64,000 nucleotides of DNA from NCBI GenBank assembly GCA_964493785.1, contig CAZBPM010000018.1, positions 1 to 64,000 on the forward strand, read 5' to 3'. Positions 1 to 7,448 of the stretch are shown here, piece after piece. The notes beneath the pieces were generated by a model. The model was not told where the DNA came from. It saw nothing but the letters and a program-made list of their open reading frames with translations, and searched no databases. Within the stretch, counting starts at the first letter, position 1, and each line of letters begins with the position of its first letter. A program made the position numbers and the translations under genes. The DNA comes from Hyphomicrobium_A sp964493785. Lineage in GTDB: Bacteria > Pseudomonadota > Alphaproteobacteria > Rhizobiales > Hyphomicrobiaceae.

Positions 1-108
1 TGAGGGGTGGGGATTAGTTTGTGCGAACGGCGAGTAGCGAGTAGCGAACTAGGGGGCAGGTGCAATTCCACGGGGCAGGCTGGGGGCGGGCTCTTAAGGT
101 GGTAGCGG

Positions 109-696
109 CTACAACCACTCCATGCCGCTTCGGCGGAGGACCAATACGCGGTCCTGGGGCACGCTCAGCTCGGGAACGAGGGCCGGATCGATGCCGTACA
201 CCTGCCCGCGCAGCACGCGGCTGACGCCTCCATGGGCGGCGACGACAGTGTCAGTGGCGACGTCATCGAGCCAGGAGGCTGAGCGCGCCATCAGATCGGC
301 ATAGCTCTCGCCGCCGAGCGGGCGCCAGCGGAACGTATCTCGCGCGCGCTCCTCGACGCCCGGCGGGTCGATGCCGGGAAGGTCGGCAGCGAAAATTCCC
401 TGCCAGTGGCCGTAGTGAAGTTCCTTCAGCCGGTCGTCGAGCTCATAGGCGGCGGGGTCCAGCCCCAGAGCGCGGCGCACGATTTCCATCGTCTCGCGGG
501 CGCGAAGGAGAGGGCTGGCGACGAACCGGGCCGCGCCGATGCGGGGCATCAAGGCTTGCAGCGCCTCGCCGTTGCGCCGGGCCTGAGCGCGCCCGATGTC
601 GTTCATCGGGATATCGGCCTGGCCCTGGTAGCGCGACTGGGCGTTCCAGTCGGTCTCGCCGTGGCGGATGAAATAGACCGTGACGTCAGTGCGCAT
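109..696 (-). CDS. Histidine phosphatase family protein (phosphoglycerate-mutase-like)
   Basis: The 195-residue protein begins with the branch-1 phosphatase signature FIRHGETDW, whose histidine is the phospho-acceptor. A later AAHGGVSR segment supplies the second catalytic histidine. The frame is open further upstream, but the ATG at 696 puts the RHGE motif nine residues from the start, which is normal; the longer form would overlap the fabI stop. It lies 34 nt downstream of fabI on the same strand, so the two are probably co-transcribed. A fabI-phosphatase pair is common in Rhizobiales, often followed by aroC, but no aroC start is visible in the 108 bases left of this gene. The substrate cannot be told from sequence; a phosphoglycerate mutase or a broad phosphatase are both possible. 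Confidence 0.88.
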   Translation of the reverse strand: MRTDVTVYFIRHGETDWNAQSRYQGQADIPMNDIGRAQARRNGEALQALMPRIGAARFVASPLLRARETMEIVRRALGLDPAAYELDDRLKELHYGHWQGIFAADLPGIDPPGVEERARDTFRWRPLGGESYADLMARSASWLDDVATDTVVAAHGGVSRVLRGQVYGIDPALVPELSVPQDRVLVLRRSGMEWL

Positions 697-730
697 CGCC
701 CGATACGCCTGCCCGAACCGGCAGGACGCC

Positions 731-1579
731 CTAATCCTCACTCCTGGCGACGGTGATGTCGGGAGCGTCCTCGTTCTTCATGCCCTGCACGTGGTAGCCC
801 GAGTCGACGTGGTGCACCTCGCCGGTGACGCCGCGCGAAAGATCGGACAGCAGGTAGAGGCCGGCGCCACCGACTTCCTCGATGGTGACCGTGCGGCGGA
901 GCGGCGAGTTGTACTCGTTCCAGCGCAGGATATAGCGGAAATCGGCAATGCCGGAGGCCGCAAGGGTCTTGATGGGACCGGCGGAAATGGCGTTGACGCG
1001 GATGCCCTTCCGGCCGAGGTCGGACGCGAGGTAGCGCACCGACGCTTCGAGTGCGGCCTTCGCCACGCCCATGACGTTGTAGTGCGGCATGACCTTCTCG
1101 GCGCCGTAGTACGTGAGGGTCAGCATCGCCCCGCCGGACGGCATGATCTTCTCAGCGCGGGCGGCCAGAGCGGTGAACGAGTAGCAGGAGACCAGCATCG
1201 TCTGGGTGAAGTTCTTCTCGCTGGTGTCGACGTAGCGGCCATCCAGCTCGGCCTTATCGGAGAAGGCGATGCAGTGGACGAGGAAGTCCAACTGGCCCCA
1301 GACGCGCTCCAGTTCGGCGAAAACGGCGTCCATGGAGCTGGGATCGACGACGTCGCAGGGAAGGACGACCTTGGACCCCAGTTCGGCGGCCAGAGGCTCG
1401 ACCCGCTTTTTCAGCGCGTCACCCTGGTAGGTGAACGCCAGTTCGGCACCTTGGGCTGCGGCCGCCTTGGCGATGCCCCAGGCGATCGACCGATTGTTCG
1501 CTAAGCCCATGATAAGGCCGCGTTTGCCAGCCAACAGGTTGCCCTTGGCAACCCCTGCGCCCGGCATCGGCTCCGTCAT
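731..1579 (-). CDS. fabI: Enoyl-[acyl-carrier-protein] reductase (NADH), FabI
   Basis: The 282-residue protein reduces trans-2-enoyl-ACP in the last step of each round of type II fatty acid elongation. It has the FabI nucleotide-binding start (GLANNRSIAWGIA), a central acidic CDV segment and the Tyr-x6-Lys catalytic arrangement in YNVMGVAKAAL. The SAGPIKTLAASGI motif forms the substrate-binding loop. The frame is open to 1723, but the ATG at 1579 follows a GAGAGA ribosome-binding site and gives the usual length. It is the first gene of a probable two-gene unit with the downstream phosphatase. The family is the target of triclosan-like inhibitors. Confidence 0.96.
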   Translation of the reverse strand: MTEPMPGAGVAKGNLLAGKRGLIMGLANNRSIAWGIAKAAAAQGAELAFTYQGDALKKRVEPLAAELGSKVVLPCDVVDPSSMDAVFAELERVWGQLDFLVHCIAFSDKAELDGRYVDTSEKNFTQTMLVSCYSFTALAARAEKIMPSGGAMLTLTYYGAEKVMPHYNVMGVAKAALEASVRYLASDLGRKGIRVNAISAGPIKTLAASGIADFRYILRWNEYNSPLRRTVTIEEVGGAGLYLLSDLSRGVTGEVHHVDSGYHVQGMKNEDAPDITVARSED

Positions 1580-1684
1580 GGATATCTCTCTCGTTCTCGA
1601 ATTGGACCTGGATGTTCGCGCGCATCCTACACAAAAGGCCTGATGGGTCCAGATGCGTGGTTTTTGGCAGGGTGTTGCAAAGGA

Positions 1685-1712
1685 AAAGGCCGGCCGTTGA
1701 GGGCCGGCCTTT
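1685..1712 (-). terminator. Intrinsic terminator after the secreted protein gene
   Basis: A perfect 11-bp stem, AAAGGCCGGCC with GGCCGGCCTTT, has a 6-nt loop. Read on the minus strand it is followed by TTTTCCTTT. It sits 32 nt past the stop codon of the gene ending at 1745 and separates it from fabI. Confidence 0.8.
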
Positions 1713-1744
1713 CCCGAGGCCAAGCGGGAAGGGGGTTACCGCGA

Positions 1745-2239
1745 TTAGCCTTCGAGTTGCCAGCGTCCGGTGGGAAGGCGGCAGGCGACGCCCTCCTGAC
1801 GCTTGGTGTTCTTGCCCGTGGTCATCAGCACCAGAAGGTGGCGGCAGATCTTGCCGTTCGGGTCCTTGAAGGAAGCGGTCGGCTGAATGACGCCCGAGAG
1901 CTTTCCGTGCCAGCGGCGCCAGACGTAAGTCTTGCCATCGCCGACCTCGGAGAGAGCGAACTGGATGCGCTCGAGAGCGGCGATCTCGTCCTTCTCGTCG
2001 AGCTTGTAGGGCCCAACCGGGATGTTGATCGTGGTGCCGGGTACGATCGAGGTGCCGGGAATGTCCGGCAGGGCTGGCAGCGCGGGAGCCTGGATGGTCT
2101 CAGGCGCGGTGGACACCGAGGTGTCCCACTGCTGCTCTTCTGCGAATGCAACGGAAGCGCCGAAGATGACGCTGGCGGTGAGCACGATGCCGGTGGTGAC
2201 AAGCGTGGCAAGCGTAACTACAGAGGGATGAATACTCAT
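1745..2239 (-). CDS. Secreted protein of unknown function
   Basis: This 164-residue protein has a clear Sec signal peptide: a short polar start, a hydrophobic core around residues 8-28, and a SVAFA-EE cleavage site near residue 33. The mature part holds an acidic, proline-rich linker (residues about 45-80) and a C-terminal half with paired cysteines (CRHLL, VACRL) that could form a disulphide in the periplasm. I do not recognise the family. The gene has its own terminator and lies divergently from pdxH. In many Rhizobiales a DnaJ-domain gene sits between pdxH and fabI; this gene occupies that place instead. Confidence 0.8.
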   Translation of the reverse strand: MSIHPSVVTLATLVTTGIVLTASVIFGASVAFAEEQQWDTSVSTAPETIQAPALPALPDIPGTSIVPGTTINIPVGPYKLDEKDEIAALERIQFALSEVGDGKTYVWRRWHGKLSGVIQPTASFKDPNGKICRHLLVLMTTGKNTKRQEGVACRLPTGRWQLEG

Positions 2240-2373
2240 GGACGCTTCACTCGATGCTGAAGACGCTACGTTCCGCAGACTGCGGTCTGAACCTTCGCTG
2301 AGTGTGAACTGGTTTGGTTAAGGCCGACCTAACTCATGTCCCAGTGCTCGTTGATAAAAAGAAGAGGTCTGAC

Positions 2374-3027
2374 GTGAGCCAGCCATCGGCGTCGAATGAG
2401 CAAGAGGTCGAGCCAGGAGACTTTGCGGAGGCAACGCAGCCGTTCGATCTGTTCGCGGACTGGCTGGGCGATGCCACGCGGCATGAGCCGAACGATCCGA
2501 ATGCGATGGCGTTGGCGACGGTCGATGCAGCGGGACATCCCGACGTGCGCATGGTGCTGCTGAAGGGCGTGGATCCAGCGGAGCATCCGCAGCGCGGTTT
2601 TGTGTTCTTCACGAACTACGAAAGTGCCAAGGGTCGCGAGTTGCTCGGCCAGCCATATGCAGCGCTGGATTTCCACTGGAAGAGCCTGCGCCGGCAGGTG
2701 CGTGTGCGCGGACCTGTGACGCAGGCGACTGCGGAAGAGGCGGACGCCTACTTTGCAACGCGGGCGCGCGCTTCGCAGATCGGCGCGTGGGCATCGCAGC
2801 AGTCGCGGCCGCTTGAAAGCCGGTTCGCCTTGGAAAAGGCTGTTGCCAGTTATGCAGCGAAATTCCTCGTCGGAACGGTGCCGCGGCCTCCTTATTGGTC
2901 GGGGTTTCGGGTAACGCCGCTGGAGATCGAGTTCTGGCACAGCCGCCTATCGCGCCTGCACGAGCGCATTGTTTTCAAGCGCTCGTCCGTCGATGGCGAC
3001 TGGATCAAAACGCGACTATATCCCTGA
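2374..3027 (+). CDS. pdxH: Pyridoxamine/pyridoxine 5'-phosphate oxidase
   Basis: The FMN enzyme oxidises pyridoxine 5'-phosphate or pyridoxamine 5'-phosphate to pyridoxal 5'-phosphate, the last step of vitamin B6 synthesis. Visible family features are the NAMALATVD and VRMVLLKG strands, the FMN-binding FFTNYESAKG segment, the WKSLRRQVRVRG strand and the C-terminal signature starting WHSRLSRLHER and ending TRLYP. I chose the GTG at 2374, which has AAGAAGAGG just upstream and gives 217 residues. The open frame runs back to a TTG at 2314, which adds 20 non-family residues. It stands alone, divergent from the secreted protein gene. Confidence 0.95.
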   Translation: MSQPSASNEQEVEPGDFAEATQPFDLFADWLGDATRHEPNDPNAMALATVDAAGHPDVRMVLLKGVDPAEHPQRGFVFFTNYESAKGRELLGQPYAALDFHWKSLRRQVRVRGPVTQATAEEADAYFATRARASQIGAWASQQSRPLESRFALEKAVASYAAKFLVGTVPRPPYWSGFRVTPLEIEFWHSRLSRLHERIVFKRSSVDGDWIKTRLYP

Positions 3028-3070
3028 GGACTTGTGCAGCCGGGGCGCCGCCGCCTGTCCCCGAAATTAG

Positions 3071-3874
3071 GTGTCGGACAAATCCGGCACGCTGCCACAA
3101 CGAATGGTGCAAGCCATGCCGACGAGCGGCAAGCAAAAGCGAAAGACACTGGTGCTCACAGGCGCCTCGCGTGGCATCGGGCATGCGACGGTGAAGCGCT
3201 TCGCGGCATCGGGCTGGCGCGTGATCAGTTGCTCGCGGCACCCCTTTCCGGCGGAGTGCCCTTGGGAGATGGGCCGTGACGACCACCTGCAGGTGGACCT
3301 CGCCAATCGTGCCGACATCGTGCGCGCTGTTGCGGAGCTGAAGCGTCGTCTGGAACGCGAAGACTCGATGCTGCATGCGCTGGTCAACAACGCCGGCATC
3401 AGTCCCAAGGCCGAAGGCGGCAAGCGGCTCAATGCGGCGGACACGCCGATGGAGACGTGGCAGCAGGTATTCCAGGTGAATTTCTTCGCGCCGATCATGC
3501 TGGCGCAAGGCCTCGTCGATGAACTGGAGCGGGCGCAGGGCGCGATCGTCAACGTGACCTCGATTGCCGGCAGCCGCGTGCATCCGTTTGCGGGTTCCGC
3601 GTATGCGACGTCGAAAGCCGCGCTGGCCGCGCTGACGCGCGAGATGGCAGCCGATCTCGGGCCGCGCGGGATAAGGGTCAATGCCATATCGCCGGGCGAG
3701 ATCGATACGTCGATCCTGTCACCGGGCACGGGCAAGATCGTCGAGGAGCAGATCCCGATGCACCGGCTCGGAGCCCCCGAGGAGGTGGCCCGTTCGATCT
3801 ATTTCCTGTGCAGCGAGCAGTCGAGCTACATCCACGGGGCGGAGCTGCACATCAACGGCGGGCAGCACGTCTAG
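3071..3874 (+). CDS. Short-chain dehydrogenase/reductase
   Basis: The protein has the classical SDR layout: TGASRGIG cofactor loop near the N-terminus, NNAGI after strand 4, a catalytic serine in NVTSIAGS, YATSK with the catalytic Tyr and Lys, and a C-terminal NGGQHV. The basic residues after the second strand (SCSRHP) suggest NADP(H). The start is uncertain: the frame opens at a GTG (3071), with in-frame ATGs at 3104 and 3116, and none has a strong ribosome-binding site. It lies 43 nt after pdxH on the same strand and could be co-transcribed. The substrate is unknown. Confidence 0.85.
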   Translation: MSDKSGTLPQRMVQAMPTSGKQKRKTLVLTGASRGIGHATVKRFAASGWRVISCSRHPFPAECPWEMGRDDHLQVDLANRADIVRAVAELKRRLEREDSMLHALVNNAGISPKAEGGKRLNAADTPMETWQQVFQVNFFAPIMLAQGLVDELERAQGAIVNVTSIAGSRVHPFAGSAYATSKAALAALTREMAADLGPRGIRVNAISPGEIDTSILSPGTGKIVEEQIPMHRLGAPEEVARSIYFLCSEQSSYIHGAELHINGGQHV

Positions 3875-4051
3875 GGCAGCGGTTGGGGAGGCAGAGCGGC
3901 GTCGCTGTTTTTCGCCTGATTCTGCGCTATTCTCCCGGCCGATCCGGGCCCGTCGCTCGCCTGCCGTTTTACTTTGGCGTCTCGTGCGGCTACCGCTCCT
4001 TTCGATGGCTAGAAACGATTCTGAGCCCACTGCAGCAAGGTCGCGCCGCGC

Positions 4052-4918
4052 ATGAGGCCTCCGCCACCTCTTGGACAGTCGTTCTTCGCTCGCTGGACGA
4101 GCCGGGTAGCCGTGTTCTCGGCCGTGCTGCTCGTGACCGCTGCATTCCTGCATCGCCTGTTCGGACTGCCAACGCCGATTGCCGAGAACCTGGCGGCCGT
4201 GGCTTTCCTCGGGGCAGGTGTCTCGCTGGCGATGGCGATGGCCGCGACGGTTGGCATATGGCGCACCGGACGGCCCGGCACCGCGCGGGTGGTGTTCGCC
4301 ACACTCATCAGTTTGGGACTCATCCTCTGGCCGCTGGCCTTCCTGCCGAAATACGACAGCCTGCCCAACATCAACGACGTGACGACGGACATGAGCGATC
4401 CGCCGCAGTTCGATCAGATTGCGAAGCTCAGGGGCGCGGGCGCGAACTCGGTCGAGTATCCGGGCGCGGTGTTCGCGCGCAAGCAGCTGGCGGCCTATCC
4501 AGACATCAAGGCGATAGAGATCGACCGGCCGGTCGATGAGGTATTCGGGCTCGCCGGCGAAGCCGTGAAGCGGTTGAAGATGGACATCGTCCAACAGGAA
4601 GTGCCGGATCCGGCGGCGGGACGGCCGGGCACGATCGAGATCGCAGATCGCACGCTCATTCTCGGGCTGCAGGACGATGTCGTCGTGCGCGTGGCGGGTG
4701 ATGAGCAGCGGTCGCGGCTGGATATCAGGTCGGCGTCACGCTACGGCGGCCATGACCTCGGGCGGAATGCCGACCGCGTGCGTGTGCTGCTCAAGGAAAT
4801 CGTGACGGTGATGGAGTCTACCGTGCCGGGCGCGCGGGCTGAGAAGATCGAGCCCGACAAGAACCTCAAAGAGGAACGGCCTCGCAATCGGCGTCAGAAG
4901 AATCGGCGCAAGCGATAA
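4052..4918 (+). CDS. DUF1499 domain membrane protein
   Basis: The 288-residue protein has three predicted transmembrane segments in its first 110 residues (around 17-35, 45-65 and 80-98). A soluble DUF1499 domain follows (about 140-265), with the characteristic run of short strands ending in SASRYGGHDLGRNADRVR. The last 20 residues are strongly basic (NRRQKNRRKR). The family has no established role. Its last 53 nt overlap, in the opposite direction, the end of the MBL-fold gene. Confidence 0.82.
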   Translation: MRPPPPLGQSFFARWTSRVAVFSAVLLVTAAFLHRLFGLPTPIAENLAAVAFLGAGVSLAMAMAATVGIWRTGRPGTARVVFATLISLGLILWPLAFLPKYDSLPNINDVTTDMSDPPQFDQIAKLRGAGANSVEYPGAVFARKQLAAYPDIKAIEIDRPVDEVFGLAGEAVKRLKMDIVQQEVPDPAAGRPGTIEIADRTLILGLQDDVVVRVAGDEQRSRLDIRSASRYGGHDLGRNADRVRVLLKEIVTVMESTVPGARAEKIEPDKNLKEERPRNRRQKNRRKR

Positions 4919-5762
4919 GCCCTCGCTCGGCGATGTGGTCGATGTGGGCACGCAGCGACAGCATGGCGGCTCCGACCACGGCGGGATCCAGGTCGCGATA
5001 GATCACAGGCAGCAGCGCGCGGATGGTGCGCGTGCCGTTGCGGATCGCCTCGAGGATCGCCTGCTCACGCCACTTGCGGTGCAGCAGGTAGGCTTTGACC
5101 GTGCGGCGCGGCTCATCGATCGTCCCGCCGTGGCCCGGCAGGAACAGGCCTTCCGGGCGCTCCAGGAGCAATTGGAGCGAACTCATGTAGTCGGCCATGC
5201 GGCCCTCGGGCGGCGCGATGACCGACGTGTTCCAGGCCATGACGTGATCACCTGAAAAGAGCGCGCCGCGGTCGGTCAGTGCAAGGCACAGATGATCGGG
5301 TGCGTGACCGGGCGTGTGGATCGCGTCGAGCTTCCAGTCCTCTCCCTCGATAGCATCACCGTGTCCGATGTGGACGTCGGCAAGGAAGCTGTGTCCGACG
5401 AACTCGGCGTCAACGTCGCCGCCACCGCCTTCAGGAATGCTGCTGCGGCGGAAGGCGTAGGTGCGGGCGCCGGTTGCGGCCTTGAGCGCGGCGATGCCGT
5501 CGACATGATCGCGATGGGCGTGCGTCGACACGATGTGGGTTATCGGTCGGCCTGCAGCGGCGGTGAGGATGGCATCCAGGTGCGCTACGCTCTCGGGACC
5601 GGGGTCGATGACCGCGAGACTGCGCTCGCCGACGAGATAAGTATTGGTGCCCTTGAAGGTCAGCGGGCCCGAGTTGGGGGCGACGAGCCTTGCGATGCCG
5701 GGAGCAACCTCGTCGGGCAGGCCGTAGGTGAACTGCATCGCCGTATTGAATCGGAGGCTCAT
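4866..5762 (-). CDS. MBL-fold metallo-hydrolase (LACTB2-like)
   Basis: This metallo-beta-lactamase-fold hydrolase carries the metal-binding STHAHRDHVDG motif (HxHxDH), a third histidine in HTPGHAPDHLCL, an aspartate in LFSGDHVMAW and a later LPGHG histidine. After the MBL core comes a helical C-terminal domain (about residues 205-290), as in human LACTB2-type proteins, several of which are nucleases or thioesterases. The ATG at 5762 is used; an ATG eight codons later also fits. The 3' end overlaps the convergent DUF1499 gene by 53 nt. The substrate is not predictable. Confidence 0.88.
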   Translation of the reverse strand: MSLRFNTAMQFTYGLPDEVAPGIARLVAPNSGPLTFKGTNTYLVGERSLAVIDPGPESVAHLDAILTAAAGRPITHIVSTHAHRDHVDGIAALKAATGARTYAFRRSSIPEGGGGDVDAEFVGHSFLADVHIGHGDAIEGEDWKLDAIHTPGHAPDHLCLALTDRGALFSGDHVMAWNTSVIAPPEGRMADYMSSLQLLLERPEGLFLPGHGGTIDEPRRTVKAYLLHRKWREQAILEAIRNGTRTIRALLPVIYRDLDPAVVGAAMLSLRAHIDHIAERGLIACADSSDADCEAVPL

Positions 5763-5884
5763 CAGGGGCTCGGCGGGTTGTTCGGGCAGGGCCGTGCTTA
5801 GGGACGCATCATATGCGCCTCAGGCCATTTTCTGGCCGTTGTGGGCGAGCGAGAACGCCGCCGCCGTAAAGTCCCCAAAAGTGA

Positions 5885-5961
5885 TGGTCGGAGCGGGGAG
5901 ATTCGAACTCCCGACCCCTTGCTCCCGAAGCAAGTGCGCTACCAGGCTGCGCTACGCTCCG
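5885..5961 (-). tRNA. tRNA-Pro (anticodon CGG)
   Basis: On the minus strand a full cloverleaf runs from CGGAGCG to CGCTCCG plus A and an encoded CCA. The acceptor arms pair perfectly, the anticodon stem CTTGC/GCAAG encloses the loop TTCGGGA (anticodon CGG), and the T-arm contains GTTCGAATC. It is 77 nt including CCA. Confidence 0.97.
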
Positions 5962-6199
5962 CCCGACACATCAGTCCTTTTGAGGGACAACGCCGTAGCC
6001 CTCGAAGGGCTTGCGGCGAGGGCGGCTTTATAGCGGCGACCCGACTGGGCCGCAAGCCAAGCGTTTGAAATTGCGTCGAAGCATCCCAAAGGTGCGATCG
6101 CGCGGGATTGCCCGGCCCCGTAACAGCCTCTATATGGGGGCGCTGCCGAGCTTGAGGCCGCGATGCTCCGTCAGGGGCGCCGCCAATCAGAGCCAGCGA

Positions 6200-6274
6200 T
6201 GGGGCGTAGCCAAGTGGTAAGGCAGTGGATTTTGATTCCGCCATTCCCAGGTTCGAATCCTGGCGCCCCAGCCA
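6200..6274 (+). tRNA. tRNA-Gln (anticodon TTG)
   Basis: A complete cloverleaf of 75 nt including encoded CCA. The acceptor arm is TGGGGCG paired with CGCCCCA. The anticodon loop TTTTGAT gives TTG, and the T-arm has GGTTCGAATCC. The first pair T-A, rather than G-C, is typical of tRNA-Gln. Confidence 0.97.
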
Positions 6275-6595
6275 ATCCTCTCAATGCCTTGATGTTTCCG
6301 GCTCAGAGTTTCGTTGAAGCTCTTGCGGCTGTCGTCCAAGATCTCGCGGCCAACGTGGCAGGCGACGGCGGAGCCTGTCACTGATCAGAGGCCGTAGACC
6401 CACGCACTGCGGTGCCGGAATCACCTGCGGTGCGACGCCTGCATTGGTAAGCGCTGATGCACCGAGCGCGAGCGCGCACAGGGCAAGGCGCTAGCGTGTC
6501 ACATGCAACCCATATACGCTGAGGCACCTCGCGGCGGCTGCGCTTCGTGGCTGCAGAGGGGAGGCGTAACAATCGTTGTTGGGGGAGTTTCTTCA
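6275..6595 (+). other. Intergenic stretch before the small secreted peptide
   Basis: No credible coding region on either strand in these 321 bases. The last 20 bases hold the strong ribosome-binding site GGGGGAG (6581-6587) of the next gene; its promoter is presumably here but I cannot place it. Confidence 0.5.
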
Positions 6596-6760
6596 ATGAA
6601 GATCCAAGGAAAGATCATCGTCGGGTTGGTCGCTGCCGGTCTTGCGATGGGTACTACTCAGGCGATCGCTGGCGGCAAGAAGCATGACGATCTCGTCAAG
6701 CAGATCGACGCCGATCTGAAGCGGCTCGACAAGGAGCTGTTCGGCTGGCTGAAGCGCTGA
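6596..6760 (+). CDS. Small secreted peptide
   Basis: This 54-residue protein has a textbook signal peptide: MKIQGK, a hydrophobic core, and cleavage at TQAIA-GGKK. The mature part is only about 29 residues, highly charged and amphipathic (HDDLVKQIDADLKRLDKELF), probably a single helix. The start follows GGGGGAG with ideal spacing, which supports real translation. No family is recognised. It could be a periplasmic or surface-associated peptide, perhaps with affinity for membrane or nucleic acid; that is a guess. Confidence 0.7.
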   Translation: MKIQGKIIVGLVAAGLAMGTTQAIAGGKKHDDLVKQIDADLKRLDKELFGWLKR

Positions 6761-6878
6761 TCGAGGCATTCAGCTCGTTTTGCCGTGCCGCGGTGCGCTC
6801 ATAGCGTGCCGCGGTTTTCGTTTGGGGTGGCGCGTGTGCATTGCGCGGTCAAAGGCCCGGCCGTGGCGGCCGGCCGGA

Positions 6879-7307
6879 TCAGCGAGGGATCGAGGCCGTC
6901 TCGACCGGAACGCCGTTGCAGCCCTTGTCCTTGATGCTCTGATCGAGGGCCACGGATTCGGCTTTCGCCTCGTTGTATTGGGCGAGAGCGGGTACGCCCT
7001 GATCCTCGGAGCCGACAAGGCGGCCCCATGCGTTCGCGACTGTCGTCGGGAGCTGTTTCATCTGCTGAACCGCCGTCTGCGGGAGCTGCTGGAGCTGCGT
7101 CTGCAGTCCCGATTGCCGTTCCAGGAGCTCACGGCAGCCAAGGTTCTGCTGCTCATCGTTCAGGACATAGGTGCCATCGCCCTGATATCCCGCGCGGGGC
7201 ACGCCACCGAAGCCCGCCACGGTCGAGCAGCCGGCAACGCACGTCGCGAGCAGCAACAGGAATGCTGCTCTGCCCAGAGGCGCTAATCTTTGCCCGTCCA
7301 CCCGCAT
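6879..7307 (-). CDS. Putative lipoprotein of unknown function
   Basis: The 142-residue product has a basic N-terminus, a hydrophobic stretch and a lipobox, TCVAGCS, so it should be lipidated at the cysteine near residue 27. The mature part is rich in Gln and Leu (LQTQLQQLPQTAVQQMKQLP) and probably helical, with two further cysteines (LGCREL, KGCNG). I use the ATG at 7307 rather than the first one at 7346 because it gives a normal signal peptide. It follows the CysN-CysC-like operon on the same strand with a gap of about 140 nt. No known family. Confidence 0.75.
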   Translation of the reverse strand: MRVDGQRLAPLGRAAFLLLLATCVAGCSTVAGFGGVPRAGYQGDGTYVLNDEQQNLGCRELLERQSGLQTQLQQLPQTAVQQMKQLPTTVANAWGRLVGSEDQGVPALAQYNEAKAESVALDQSIKDKGCNGVPVETASIPR

Positions 7308-7448
7308 CGTCCGGCGAATCCCTAACTCGCGGTGGAATCTATGCACAGTTTGTCCACGGGACTACCCGTCAGAATACATTGGGGGAATCGTGTGCTTCCG
7401 GGGCCACGTTGCAGTGCAGCGTGCCCTTTTCCCTGGCGATTGCCGAGA

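Noticed and set aside
1..108. Start of aroC or another gene at the left edge
   Set aside because: No open frame with a family match; only a short GAGTAGC tandem (31-46) and GC-rich sequence are seen.
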